A DNA stretch of 64,000 nucleotides from an uncultured Flavobacteriales bacterium (GTDB lineage: Bacteria > Bacteroidota > Bacteroidia > Flavobacteriales > Crocinitomicaceae). Positions 16,484-25,099 of the stretch are shown here, piece after piece. The notes beneath the pieces are model-generated. The model was not told the DNA's origin, did not search any database, and was given only the letters and a program-made list of their open reading frames with translations. Made by a program: the position numbers and the translations under genes. The DNA lies in the NCBI GenBank assembly GCA_946479285.1, contig CAMLFH010000006.1, positions 124,001-188,000 on the forward strand, written 5' to 3'. Each line of letters begins with the position of its first letter. Position 1 is the stretch's first letter.

Positions 16484-17467
16484 ATGTCTTTGATTTCCAT
16501 TCTTACACCCTACCGGAACGCGGAAAAATACATTCGTGAAACTGCTTTGTCCATTTTGGGGCAAACGCACACCAACTGGGAATGGATTTTGGTGAATGAT
16601 CACAGCACTGAAAATGAATTGGTTTTGTTGGCAGATTTGTTAGATGATCAGCGGATCATTTTGCTGGAAAACTCCGGAAAAGGGATTGTGGATGCACTTT
16701 GCAGTGCTTTTAAACATTCCAGCGGAGAATTCATTACACGAATGGATGCGGACGATGTGATGCCGGATTTTAAACTGGAAAAATTCCTGGAAAGTCTGAA
16801 AAGTGGAACGCATCAACTTGTAACGGGAAAGGTGAAGTACTTCTCAGCGGTGAATTCCATTTCCGAAGGTTACCTGAATTATGAAAAGTGGTTGAACGAA
16901 CGAATAGAGAGATCTGATTTCTATGAACAAATTTACCGGGAATGTTCTCTGGCTTCCGGAAACTGGATGATGCGAAAGTCTGACCTGGAAAAATGCGGTG
17001 GATTTGACCGATTGAATTACCCGGAAGATTATGATCTCTTATTTCGCTGGTATGAAAAAGGATTCACCCTGAAAGGGTTGGATTTGATAACTCATTTGTG
17101 GCGCGACCATGAGTTGCGTACCTCTAAAACAAGTGCAGATTATCAGCAGCAAGCATTTTTTGAATTGAAGATCAATCGGTTTGTGGAACTGGATTGGGAC
17201 GGTGGTCAACAGTTGATTGTTAACGGAACGGGACAGAAGGGAAGATTAACGGCAAAGATTCTACTGGAAAGAAATATTCCGTTTTGCTGGGTTTCTCATG
17301 AGCCTGAAAAATTTCCGAAAGGCATTTTCGGGCATTTGCTTGTAGGCTTGGAGGATATTCCTGCGAGTGAAAAAGCACAGATTTTAAATACGACATTGAT
17401 TGCTGAATCTGAACTGAATAAGCTTTATCAATCAGTAATTTCTAAAATCCAATTTTTTAACCTTTGA
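16484..17467 (+). CDS. family 2 glycosyltransferase with extra C-terminal domain
   Basis: 327 residues. The GT-A core is clear: ISILTPYRNAEKYIRETALSIL (4-25), WILVNDHSTE, RMDADDVMPDFKLEK (DxD region) and SGNWMMRKSDLEKCGGFDRLNYPEDYDLLFR (acceptor/ED motif). It transfers a sugar from a nucleotide donor, probably to a surface glycan; donor and acceptor are unknown. After about residue 235 a segment beginning QQLIVNGTGQKGRLTAKILLERNIPF looks like the start of a nucleotide-binding Rossmann unit, which is not part of a standard GT2. Start supported by motif position and by the box 4 nt upstream. Confidence 0.85.
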   Translation: MSLISILTPYRNAEKYIRETALSILGQTHTNWEWILVNDHSTENELVLLADLLDDQRIILLENSGKGIVDALCSAFKHSSGEFITRMDADDVMPDFKLEKFLESLKSGTHQLVTGKVKYFSAVNSISEGYLNYEKWLNERIERSDFYEQIYRECSLASGNWMMRKSDLEKCGGFDRLNYPEDYDLLFRWYEKGFTLKGLDLITHLWRDHELRTSKTSADYQQQAFFELKINRFVELDWDGGQQLIVNGTGQKGRLTAKILLERNIPFCWVSHEPEKFPKGIFGHLLVGLEDIPASEKAQILNTTLIAESELNKLYQSVISKIQFFNL

Positions 17468-17500
17468 CAAAAGCTTTTTTATTTGATATCGGGCAAATTA

Positions 17501-17534
17501 ATTAGGAATTCGTCATTCTGAATTCGTAATTTTG
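17501..17534. repeat. attcgtaatt word array ending in TAATTTTG
   Basis: Words attaggaattcgt, cattctgaattcgtaatttt. Its last eight bases (17527-17534) read TAATTTTG, an exact TAnnTTTG, 18 nt before the Nif3 ATG at 17553, so the array probably also supplies the promoter. Confidence 0.6.
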
Positions 17535-17552
17535 AATGATAAAATCATTCAA

Positions 17553-18647
17553 ATGCAGGTCAAAGAGCTCGTTTCGTATTTAAATCACATTGCACCCTTC
17601 ACTTACCAGGAATCGTATGATAATTCCGGCTTGCTGGTTGGTGATGCAAACACCGAAATAAAGGGTGTTTTAGTGGCTTTAGATTGTATCGAAACAGTTG
17701 TTGACGAAGCCATTTTACACGGAGCGAATGTCATTGTAACGCATCACCCGATCATTTTCAAAGGCCTGCGACGCATTACCGGGGCGAATTATGTGGAACG
17801 CACGGTTTTGAAAGCCATTAAGAACGATATCTGTCTCATTGCGATCCATACGAACCTGGATAATGTGCATTTTGGGGTGAATCACATCATTTCCGAAAAA
17901 TTGGGGTTGACGAATCAGCGTATTTTAAGTCCAAAAGCAGCCGTGAATCACAAACTGGCGGTTTTTGTTCCGCAGACACATGCAGATATTTTGCGTGAAG
18001 CCTTAGCAAAAGCAGGAGCGGGAATGATCGGTTCTTACGATTCCTGCAGTTTTTCTGCCAAAGGAGAAGGAAGGTTCCGACCAGATACAGATGCAGCCCC
18101 TTTCCTTGGAAAGGCAGGTGAACTGGAAGTGGTGAAAGAAGTAAAAGTAGAAGTGATAGTTTCCCAACACGCGCTGAATGCGGTTCTGCAAGCAATGAAA
18201 GCCGGACATCCTTACGAGGAGATCGCTTACGATGTGATAGGCTTGTCGAACACCAACGAATATATCGGAAGCGGCATGATCGGAACGCTGGAAAATGAAA
18301 TGGAGATCATGGACTTCCTGAATTTTGTCAAGCATACATTCCATTGCGGAGTGGTCAGGCATACGAATGCCACCAAATCGATGGTCAAGACGATTGCTGT
18401 TTGTGGTGGGGCGGGAAGTTTTTTACTGAAAGATGCTATTCGGGCAAAAGCGGACGTTTTTATCACGGGGGACTTTAAATACCACGAGTTTTTTGATGCT
18501 GAAAATCACCTGGTGATTGCAGATATTGGTCATTTTGAGTCGGAACAATATACTTCTGAGTGGTTAGTAGCACAAATGAAGAAAAAATTTACTAATTTTG
18601 CGGTTCGTTTAACGAGTGTAAATACGAATCCGATAAATTATCTCTAA
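17553..18647 (+). CDS. Nif3-like dinuclear metal centre protein
   Basis: 364 residues from the ATG at 17553; the frame extends to a TTG at 17532 which is less likely. N-terminal Nif3 domain with VIVTHHPIIFKGLR (His64, His65 as metal ligands), a central PII-like insertion (residues about 120-230), and a C-terminal Nif3 half with AVCGGAGSFL, VFITGDFKYHEFFDA and IADIGHFESE carrying the remaining ligands. Members form hexameric rings; the YqfO/GTP cyclohydrolase 1 type 2 name is common but activity is not established. It is followed after 3 nt by the zinc-ribbon gene. Confidence 0.9.
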   Translation: MQVKELVSYLNHIAPFTYQESYDNSGLLVGDANTEIKGVLVALDCIETVVDEAILHGANVIVTHHPIIFKGLRRITGANYVERTVLKAIKNDICLIAIHTNLDNVHFGVNHIISEKLGLTNQRILSPKAAVNHKLAVFVPQTHADILREALAKAGAGMIGSYDSCSFSAKGEGRFRPDTDAAPFLGKAGELEVVKEVKVEVIVSQHALNAVLQAMKAGHPYEEIAYDVIGLSNTNEYIGSGMIGTLENEMEIMDFLNFVKHTFHCGVVRHTNATKSMVKTIAVCGGAGSFLLKDAIRAKADVFITGDFKYHEFFDAENHLVIADIGHFESEQYTSEWLVAQMKKKFTNFAVRLTSVNTNPINYL

Positions 18648-18650
18648 AGT

Positions 18651-19406
18651 ATGGCTGCAAAAGCAAGTACAAAAGAAACAACAGTTGCTGAAAAGTTGGA
18701 CGCATTGTATGCGTTGCAAAAGATTGATTCTCAAATCGATAAAATTAGAACCGTACGTGGTGAATTGCCTTTGGAGGTTCAGGATTTAGAAGACGAGATC
18801 GAAGGTTTGGATACCAGAATCAAGAACTTACAGGAAGAAGCTAAAGAGTTAGATACAGAAGTTTCTGATCGTAAGCAGGCAATGAAAGATGCTGAAGCGG
18901 CTATCATAAAGTTCAAGGATCAACAAAATAACGTACGAAATAACCGTGAGTTTGAATCGTTGGCGAAGGAGATCGAATACCAGGAGTTGGAGATCAAATT
19001 GCACGAAAAGCGTATGAAAGAAGCTAAAATCAAAATTTCTTCCAAGAAAGAAGTATTGGATGAGGCAAAAGAGCGTTTGGAGTTCCGTAAAGGCGATTTG
19101 AAAGTAAAACAGGATGAGTTGAACGAAATCGTTGGTGAAACGCAAAAAGAAGAGGATGCATTGATTGCTCAGTCTGAAAAGGCAAAAGCATTGATCGATG
19201 TTCGTCTGATTGCAGCATATGACCGTTTACGTACAAATGCCAAGAACGGATTAGCTGTTGTTGGGGTTGACCGTGATTCTTGCGGAGGATGTTTCAACAA
19301 AATCCCACCTCAACGTCAATTGGATATCGATACACGCAGAAAAGTAATCGTTTGCGAACATTGCGGAAGAATTTTGGTTCCTGCTGAAGTCGTAGAGCAA
19401 GATTAA
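18651..19406 (+). CDS. coiled-coil protein with C4 zinc ribbon
   Basis: 251 residues. Residues about 15-195 are a long antiparallel coiled coil rich in Glu and Lys (LDALYALQKIDSQIDKIRTVRGELP, then VQDLEDEIEGLDTRIKNLQEE). The C-terminus holds two CxxC pairs, CGGC (211-214) and CEHC (235-238), forming a zinc ribbon with the usual phrase IPPQRQ between. This is the CT398/zf-RING_7 family, found widely and nearly always downstream of a Nif3 homologue, as here (3-nt gap). Cellular role unknown; nucleic-acid or protein scaffold binding is suspected from the architecture. Confidence 0.88.
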   Translation: MAAKASTKETTVAEKLDALYALQKIDSQIDKIRTVRGELPLEVQDLEDEIEGLDTRIKNLQEEAKELDTEVSDRKQAMKDAEAAIIKFKDQQNNVRNNREFESLAKEIEYQELEIKLHEKRMKEAKIKISSKKEVLDEAKERLEFRKGDLKVKQDELNEIVGETQKEEDALIAQSEKAKALIDVRLIAAYDRLRTNAKNGLAVVGVDRDSCGGCFNKIPPQRQLDIDTRRKVIVCEHCGRILVPAEVVEQD

Positions 19407-19487
19407 GAAGAATCCGCTATGCGGATGATAAAAAAACAAGCTAGTGCAGTTTTCAAAAACTAATTAATAGCTTGTGATAAAATTGAT

Positions 19488-19520
19488 AGAGGGTTCGTTG
19501 TTACGGATCCTCTTTTTTTT
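19488..19520 (+). terminator. rho-independent terminator of the Nif3/zinc-ribbon operon
   Basis: AGAGGGTTCG (19488-19497) pairs with CGGATCCTCT (19504-19513) using two G-U pairs, with a 6-nt loop, followed directly by a run of T to 19520. Confidence 0.8.
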
Positions 19521-19941
19521 GCATAGATTTCGCAGATTTATGAGGAGACCAGGTCTCCGCCTTTGGCAGAGCTCTTTTCTTTACCGCAAATACGCAAATC
19601 TTGGAGGCGCTTACTCCCAAACAAGTCGGGACAAGCAGTCGCCTTTGCATTTTCAATCTCCGCCTGTGGCGCAGCTGGTTTCTTTTTGTCCGCGGAACGC
19701 TTGCGCTAAAGCTCTTCACCTTTGCATAACCGCTTCGGTGGAGCAAGGTCAGCGCTGGCGCATTTCACAGATTTTTAAAGTTATAGGTATTTCACATTGT
19801 ATTGTTTGGGCAATGGTATCATTTTTCAAGGGTAATACTATTTCCTTCTGCGTTATCAGCGTGATTTGGGGGAGAAATAAATACAGTGCCTATTTTATCA
19901 TTATTGCGCCATTATTTAGACCGAAAACCCAAACGAATTCT
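19521..19941. other. non-coding gap with degenerate repeated phrases
   Basis: The reading frame of the following gene stays open through this stretch but I see no protein-like sequence. It holds the inverted repeat GGAGACCaGGTCTCC near 19541-19555, a twice-used phrase (tctccgcctttggcagagct about 19554 and tctccgcctgtggcgcagct about 19658), and atttcgcagattt / cgcatttcacagattt at its two ends, about 250 nt apart. The GC level is visibly higher than its surroundings in the middle. It may be a mobile-element remnant or an interspersed repeat; I cannot assign it. Confidence 0.45.
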
Positions 19942-19949
19942 TACTTTTG
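19942..19949 (+). promoter_or_regulatory. putative -7 box TACTTTTG for ccsBA
   Basis: Exact match to TAnnTTTG, 28 nt before the ATG at 19978. It marks the probable promoter of the ccsBA-gpx-bshB1 operon and supports the downstream start rather than the long N-terminal extension of the frame. Confidence 0.55.
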
Positions 19950-19977
19950 CACCAGAAAATTATCAATCCGTTTTTAC

Positions 19978-22900
19978 ATGGACAAACTGGCAAAAGCTCT
20001 TTTCTCAATGAGAGCAATGGCAACGGGATTATTCATCTTCCTTTCAGCAATTGCAATAGCTACATTTATCGAATCCTATGAAAGTACACAAGCTGCGAAG
20101 TTGTGGATCTACAATGCGAAATGGTTTGAGATCCTGCTGGCATTTCTAAGTGTAAACCTGGTTGCTAATATTTTCCGTTACCAGATGTGGAGACGCGAAA
20201 AGATTGCGGTACTGCTTTTTCATATTTCGTTCATTGTCATTATTATCGGAGCGGCGATTACGCGCTACATCAGTTACGAAGGAATCATGCCGATCCGTGA
20301 AGGAGCTGCATCCAATATCATTTTTACAACTGATCCGTATTTATGGGTGCAGGTGAATGATGGGAAAACATACAAATTGACACACGATGTGAGAACGTAT
20401 TTGGCGGAATCTTATCCATTTAATTCTGCATCTATGGATATCGCATTTCCGAATCGTAAAACAGTTGCTACGATCGAATACGTGGATTTTAAAGCAAAAC
20501 AGCTCGACACCATCGATATCGATCCAAAATACAAAACAAGCGCATTGGATATTGTGACGAATGGAAAGAAGTCAAACTACGTTATTAACAATGAAATTTT
20601 CTCCGTAAATGGAGTTCCGCTTGCATTCTCAGATAAGCTGGTGAAAGGAATCAATGTTTATCGCAAGAACGATACGCTTCGTTTGAGATCAGAATTGCCT
20701 ATGCAGTATTTGGCTATGAGCGGAAATAAGAAATATCGTAAACTTGGAATAGCTCCGCCGGATTCTGCCTATACAAACGTGTTGCCGGGACAGGAAATTG
20801 TATTTGGCACGAAGACGCTTTACCTGGTTGCGGGACAGCAATTTGTGTTCCAACAGGAAATTCCGAATGTGGGCAAAATATTGAAACCATCAGGCAGAAG
20901 GGATTTGGGCTCTGATTATTTGACTGTAAAGATCACGGATGGCGGTAAATCAAAGATTGTTCGCCTGAAAGGAGGAGAGCGAATAATTGGAGAGCCCGTT
21001 TATTTTAAATTCAACGGGTTGAATTATCACCTGGAATATGGGATGAAACGCATTAAAATTCCTTTTTACATGAAATGCAATGACTTTACTTTAGATCGTT
21101 ACCCCGGAGCAGACATGCCTTCTTCTTATTCCAGTGATTTACAGGTAATGGATACGGCTAACAATGAGTTTGGAACAAAACATGTTTTCATGAACCATGT
21201 ATTGGATTATGGCGGTTATCGTTTCTTCCAATCAGCTTACGATCCGGATGAGAAAGGAACTATTTTGAGCGTGAATCATGATTTTTGGGGAACGAATGTC
21301 ACCTATTTCGGTTATTTAATGCTATTTATCGGGATGATCTTTAGTTTGTTTGCTCCAGCTTCACGTTTTAGAGAATTGATGGCAAATTTGAAAGCTTCAA
21401 AATCAAAGACTGCTATTGCTGTGTTGTTTGCGTTGAGTTCTTTTGCGTCCTTTGGACAGGATCATGATCATAGCCATCACACACACGATCACGATCATCA
21501 ACATGAGCACGAAGAAAGTACTATGGATGTGTCTTCCCTGGATACGATGTTTTACTTTATGACTGAAAAACAAAGTGATGAAATAGCAACTTTGCTTGTT
21601 CAGGATAACAGAGGACGAATTATTCCGGTTCACACACTTTGTGATCAGCTTTTGAGAAAATTGTATCGTTCCAATAAGTACGAAGGCCACAATGCGGTGC
21701 AGACAATGATGAGCGTTCACATGTATCCTTTCTACTGGAAAACTCAAAAGATTATTTTTGTTCCTGCTGCACTGCTTGAAAAGTACAAACTGAAAAAATA
21801 CGTTTCATTCAATGAGTTAACAACTGCCGGTAATTTTAAATTTATTGATGATTACAATGCAGCTTTGCGAAAACCGGAATCTCAGCAGTCGGAAACACAG
21901 AAGAAACTAATTAAGCTTGGAGAAAAATACCAGGTAATGAACTCGGTTTGTAATTGGGAGTATTTAAAAATCGTTCCATTAAAAGGAGATAAGGCAAATC
22001 GTTGGTTTCCACCATTCAATCCGGAATTATTGGAAAAAGATACGATGCCCAGCAGTATGTCCCTGCAATATATCAGTTCGATTCATGAGGCATCCATGAA
22101 AGGGAAAGATGTGCGAAATTCTACAAAACTTCTGAATGACTTTAAGAAATTGCAACGGTCGATTTCTACACCATCCATTCTACCTTCTGAGACTCATGTT
22201 AAAGTAGAAGTTTCTTACAACAAGATGGGAATCTTTAAAAACTCGGAATATTCTTATTTACTTTTTGGACTCGGTTTAATGATCGTTTTCTTTATCCGCG
22301 TGTTGTTCAATCCGACTGAAAAGTCTGAAAAACGCTATATGAATATTCGGAAGGTGATTATCTTCCTGTTGGTCATTATTTTCGGTTATCACGGTGCCGG
22401 ATTGGGAATGCGCTGGTATATTTCCGGTCATGCTCCATGGAGTGACGGATACGAAGCAATTGTATTCATTGCCTGGGTTACTATGCTTGCCGGTTTGATC
22501 TTCTCTCGTGCAAATGCCGGGATTTTGGCAGGATCAGCTCTTCTTGCCGCTTTCATGATTTTCGTGACAGAAATGAACTTATTGGACCCGGAAATTACCA
22601 ACCTTCAACCGGTACTGAAAAGTTATTGGTTGATGATTCACGTAGCAATTATTACCAGTAGTTATGGGTTCCTTGGTTTGGCTTGCATACTTGGTATTTT
22701 CAATATTGTCCTGTACATTTTTAGAGGACAGAACAACGGAAAAAGAGTTACCAAGAACATCAACGAATTAACATACGTTTCTGAAATGACGATGACTGTT
22801 GGTTTATTTATGCTGACAATTGGAACTTTCCTTGGAGGAATTTGGGCCAATGAATCGTGGGGACGATACTGGGGCTGGGATCCGAAAGAAACCTGGGCTT

Positions 22901-23187
22901 TGGTTTCCGTGCTGGTCTATTCTATTATTTTGCATTTCAGGTTCATTCCTGGCCTGAAAGGGAAATTTGCTTTCAACGCAGCAAGTATGTGGGGATATGC
23001 GGCGATTCTTTTTACGTTCTTCGGGGTGAACTTTATTTTGGTTGGTTTGCACTCTTATGCAAATGGAGACGGATCTGTAAATCTTCCTATTTGGGTTTGG
23101 ATCGTTGTTTTAGGATTTCTTATTCTTACGATTATTGCCGGAATCCAAAATAAAGCATATCTTAAAGATCAAAGAAAATCGCTATGA
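19978..23187 (+). CDS. ccsBA: fused ResB-CcsA cytochrome c maturation protein
   Basis: 1069 residues from the ATG at 19978; the open frame reaches back to 19474 but the extra 168 codons are repeat-derived and not protein-like. The N-terminal ResB/CcsB part has several membrane helices (GLFIFLSAIAIATFI, VAVLLFHISFIVIIIGAAIT) and a large periplasmic domain. A histidine-rich linker (HDHSHHTHDHDHQHEHEE, about residues 496-513) follows an internal signal-like hydrophobic segment. The CcsA part has GHAPWSDGYE, MIHVAIITSSY and the WWD haem-handling motif WGRYWGWDPKETW. The protein exports haem and ligates it to apocytochrome c. gpx overlaps its end by 4 nt. Confidence 0.92.
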   Translation: MDKLAKALFSMRAMATGLFIFLSAIAIATFIESYESTQAAKLWIYNAKWFEILLAFLSVNLVANIFRYQMWRREKIAVLLFHISFIVIIIGAAITRYISYEGIMPIREGAASNIIFTTDPYLWVQVNDGKTYKLTHDVRTYLAESYPFNSASMDIAFPNRKTVATIEYVDFKAKQLDTIDIDPKYKTSALDIVTNGKKSNYVINNEIFSVNGVPLAFSDKLVKGINVYRKNDTLRLRSELPMQYLAMSGNKKYRKLGIAPPDSAYTNVLPGQEIVFGTKTLYLVAGQQFVFQQEIPNVGKILKPSGRRDLGSDYLTVKITDGGKSKIVRLKGGERIIGEPVYFKFNGLNYHLEYGMKRIKIPFYMKCNDFTLDRYPGADMPSSYSSDLQVMDTANNEFGTKHVFMNHVLDYGGYRFFQSAYDPDEKGTILSVNHDFWGTNVTYFGYLMLFIGMIFSLFAPASRFRELMANLKASKSKTAIAVLFALSSFASFGQDHDHSHHTHDHDHQHEHEESTMDVSSLDTMFYFMTEKQSDEIATLLVQDNRGRIIPVHTLCDQLLRKLYRSNKYEGHNAVQTMMSVHMYPFYWKTQKIIFVPAALLEKYKLKKYVSFNELTTAGNFKFIDDYNAALRKPESQQSETQKKLIKLGEKYQVMNSVCNWEYLKIVPLKGDKANRWFPPFNPELLEKDTMPSSMSLQYISSIHEASMKGKDVRNSTKLLNDFKKLQRSISTPSILPSETHVKVEVSYNKMGIFKNSEYSYLLFGLGLMIVFFIRVLFNPTEKSEKRYMNIRKVIIFLLVIIFGYHGAGLGMRWYISGHAPWSDGYEAIVFIAWVTMLAGLIFSRANAGILAGSALLAAFMIFVTEMNLLDPEITNLQPVLKSYWLMIHVAIITSSYGFLGLACILGIFNIVLYIFRGQNNGKRVTKNINELTYVSEMTMTVGLFMLTIGTFLGGIWANESWGRYWGWDPKETWALVSVLVYSIILHFRFIPGLKGKFAFNAASMWGYAAILFTFFGVNFILVGLHSYANGDGSVNLPIWVWIVVLGFLILTIIAGIQNKAYLKDQRKSL

Positions 23188-23648
23188 AATTATATGACTT
23201 TTCATTGAACTACCTGGATGGGAAACCGATCGATTGGAGCACTTTTAAGGGCAAAAAATTACTTTTGGTGAATGTTGCCTCACAATGTGGTTTAACTCCT
23301 CAGTACACGCAGTTACAAGAGATGAATGAGGAGTTTGGCGGAAGTGATTTCGCAATCCTTGGAGTTCCTTGTAATGACTTTGCCGGACAAGAACCGGGAT
23401 CTGCTGAAGAAATTGCTGCGTTTTGTGCTACGAATTACGGAGTCAGTTTTCCGCTTTCGGAAAAAGTACATACGGTAGGTGAGCAGATTCATCCGATTTA
23501 TGAATGGCTGAAAGAACAAACGGGTGAGGAAGTAAGCTGGAATTTCCAGAAATACCTGATTGATGGGCAAGGTAAGATTGCCGGTTATTTTTCACCGCAA
23601 ACGGAACCTGCCGATTCTCACATTTTAGATTGGATTAAGCAATCATGA
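23184..23648 (+). CDS. glutathione peroxidase family protein (Cys type)
   Basis: 154 residues, typical length. Peroxidatic Cys35 lies in NVASQCGLTPQY, GVPCNDFAGQEPG is the second family block (usually FPCNQFGGQEPG), Cys81 is in position to be the resolving cysteine, and WNFQKYLID gives the Trp119-Asn120 part of the catalytic tetrad. No signal peptide, so cytoplasmic. Cys-type Gpx enzymes usually use thioredoxin rather than glutathione. Start codon overlaps ccsBA by 4 nt, and its own end overlaps bshB1 by 4 nt, so the three genes are translationally coupled. The neighbour makes bacillithiol, which raises the possibility of bacillithiol as reductant (inference). Confidence 0.9.
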   Translation: MKLYDFSLNYLDGKPIDWSTFKGKKLLLVNVASQCGLTPQYTQLQEMNEEFGGSDFAILGVPCNDFAGQEPGSAEEIAAFCATNYGVSFPLSEKVHTVGEQIHPIYEWLKEQTGEEVSWNFQKYLIDGQGKIAGYFSPQTEPADSHILDWIKQS

Positions 23649-24364
23649 GTCAAATTGATGTAATGGCAATTGGTGCGCACCCGGATGATGTGGAACTTTC
23701 CGCTGCGGGAACTTTATTGAAGCACCGTGCAATGGGTTATACCACCGGGATCATTGATTTGACACAGGGTGAATTAGGTTCAAGAGGATCTAAAGATATC
23801 CGCAAAGAAGAAGCGGAAGCTGCTGCAAAGATCTTAGGGCTTACGGATCGGGTGAACCTGAAAATGGCAGACGGCTTTTTTGAACATTCCGAAGAAAACC
23901 TGAGATTACTGATTGAGCAGATCAGGCGCTTTAAACCGAGTATTGTTTTACTGAATGCCATTTCTGACCGCCATCCGGATCATGGTAAAGGAAGTAAATT
24001 AGCTTCCGAAGCCTGTTTTTTAGCCGGTTTGCGAAGAATTGAAACTACCTGGAACGGTGAGGCTCAGGAAGCACACAGGCCGCAATTCGTTTATCATTAC
24101 ATCCAGGACCGCCTCCTTAAGCCTGACTTTGTGATTGATGTAACAGACTTTGTTGAACAGAAATTCGATTCGATCAAAGCCTATAAAACGCAATTCTGGG
24201 ACCCGAATTCCAGCGAACCGAAAACACCGATCTCCGGAGAAGAATTTTTTGAGTTCCTTCGCGGAAGAATGGCCGAATTCGGACGTAATATTGGTGTACG
24301 TTATGCGGAAGGATATACTGCAGAACGAGTTGTCGGAGTGAACTCTTTATTTGAGCTTAGATAA
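23645..24364 (+). CDS. bshB1: bacillithiol biosynthesis deacetylase BshB1
   Basis: 239 residues, matching BshB1. GAHPDDVELSAAGTL (10-24) carries the His12, Asp14 and Asp15 zinc site of the PIG-L/LmbE family, ISDRHPDHGKGS the second metal and catalytic block, and YHYIQDRLLKPDFVIDVTDF plus EGFF/FEFLRGRM the BshB1-typical middle and end. It deacetylates GlcNAc-malate to GlcN-malate in the cytoplasm, the second step of bacillithiol synthesis; bshA and bshC are not in the window. The 3' end overlaps the convergent flavin reductase gene by 18 nt. Confidence 0.93.
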   Translation: MSQIDVMAIGAHPDDVELSAAGTLLKHRAMGYTTGIIDLTQGELGSRGSKDIRKEEAEAAAKILGLTDRVNLKMADGFFEHSEENLRLLIEQIRRFKPSIVLLNAISDRHPDHGKGSKLASEACFLAGLRRIETTWNGEAQEAHRPQFVYHYIQDRLLKPDFVIDVTDFVEQKFDSIKAYKTQFWDPNSSEPKTPISGEEFFEFLRGRMAEFGRNIGVRYAEGYTAERVVGVNSLFELR

Positions 24365-24880
24365 AGTTTCCTTTACGTTTTTGATCAAATCCTGAAATTC
24401 TTTTGCCAATTCTTCATTGGTAATCCCGTCGTTGAAATTCTCATTAAAACCCGGCAGGCTGAAATGGCCCAGGATATTTGCTGTGTGTCTGGGAAAACGA
24501 CTTAATGCGGCCTCTAATGAAAATTTGGCACCCAGTTTCCCCGGAGAAGTAGAGATCAGCAACATGGGTTTGTCATGAAACACGCTGTTATTTAATCGGG
24601 AGCACCAATCCAATGTATTCTTGAATGCTGCAGAATAACTTCCATTGTGTTCCGTCATTGAAATGACCAGGAAATCAGATGCTTCAATGATGTCATGCAA
24701 TTCATGTGCCTGGACAGGGTAACCATCTTCTTTTTCCTTATCTACAGAAAATACGGGCATTTCGAAGTCGTTCAGATCGATCATATTCACCTCTCCTTCA
24801 AACTGGTGAGCAGCAAAATGCGCAAATTGCTGATTGATAGAAGATTTACTGGTACTTGCTCCGAATGCTAATATTTTCAT
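24347..24880 (-). CDS. NAD(P)H-dependent FMN reductase family protein
   Basis: 177 residues from the ATG at 24880 (MKILAFGASTSKSSINQQFA). Flavodoxin-like fold: GASTSKSSIN is the FMN phosphate loop, ISMTEHNGSYSAAFKNTLDW the isoalloxazine-binding block and MLLISTSPGKLGAKF the third. It reduces FMN or quinone-like substrates using NAD(P)H; azoreductase or chromate-reductase names are used for relatives. It converges on bshB1 with an 18-nt overlap, so antisense effects between the two mRNAs are possible. Confidence 0.88.
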   Translation of the reverse strand: MKILAFGASTSKSSINQQFAHFAAHQFEGEVNMIDLNDFEMPVFSVDKEKEDGYPVQAHELHDIIEASDFLVISMTEHNGSYSAAFKNTLDWCSRLNNSVFHDKPMLLISTSPGKLGAKFSLEAALSRFPRHTANILGHFSLPGFNENFNDGITNEELAKEFQDLIKNVKETLSKLK

Positions 24881-25018
24881 GGTATTTGTTTTTAATCCCG
24901 ACATGTATTGTCTGAGTGGTTTAACGAAGATAGCGATAATATCAAATTAAACAGAGGCTTTTAGTTGCAGATTTTACTGGATTTTGGAGTTTTAGGTTTC
25001 TTGCCGTTCTCAAATTTC

Positions 25019-25034
25019 TTCGTTATATAACGAA
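25019..25034. repeat. 16-bp perfect palindrome
   Basis: TTCGTTATATAACGAA is its own reverse complement. It lies in the 310-bp gap between the flavin reductase and the T9SS cargo gene, 8 nt before a much longer palindrome. A dimeric regulator site is possible. Confidence 0.6.
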
Positions 25035-25042
25035 ATCATTAT

Positions 25043-25082
25043 ATCCTAATTTCATGATATCCGGATATCATGAAATTGGGAT
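25043..25082. repeat. 40-bp palindrome with a 30-bp perfect core
   Basis: The core 25048-25077 reads AATTTCATGATATCC and then its exact reverse complement, with no loop; pairing continues to 25043 and 25082 with one T-G pair. It shares the words atatcc, atccgg and gatatc with the arrays at 887 and 5950. Located past the T9SS cargo gene and its terminator; the rest of the gap (24905-25018) shows nothing I recognise. Confidence 0.75.
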
Positions 25083-25099
25083 TTTCTGGTATGAAAAAA

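Noticed and set aside
19474..19977. 168-codon N-terminal extension of ccsBA in an open frame
   Set aside because: It starts inside a terminator, has Arg/Cys/Ser-rich composition unlike a protein, and the genuine signal-like helix begins at the ATG at 19978 behind a TACTTTTG box.
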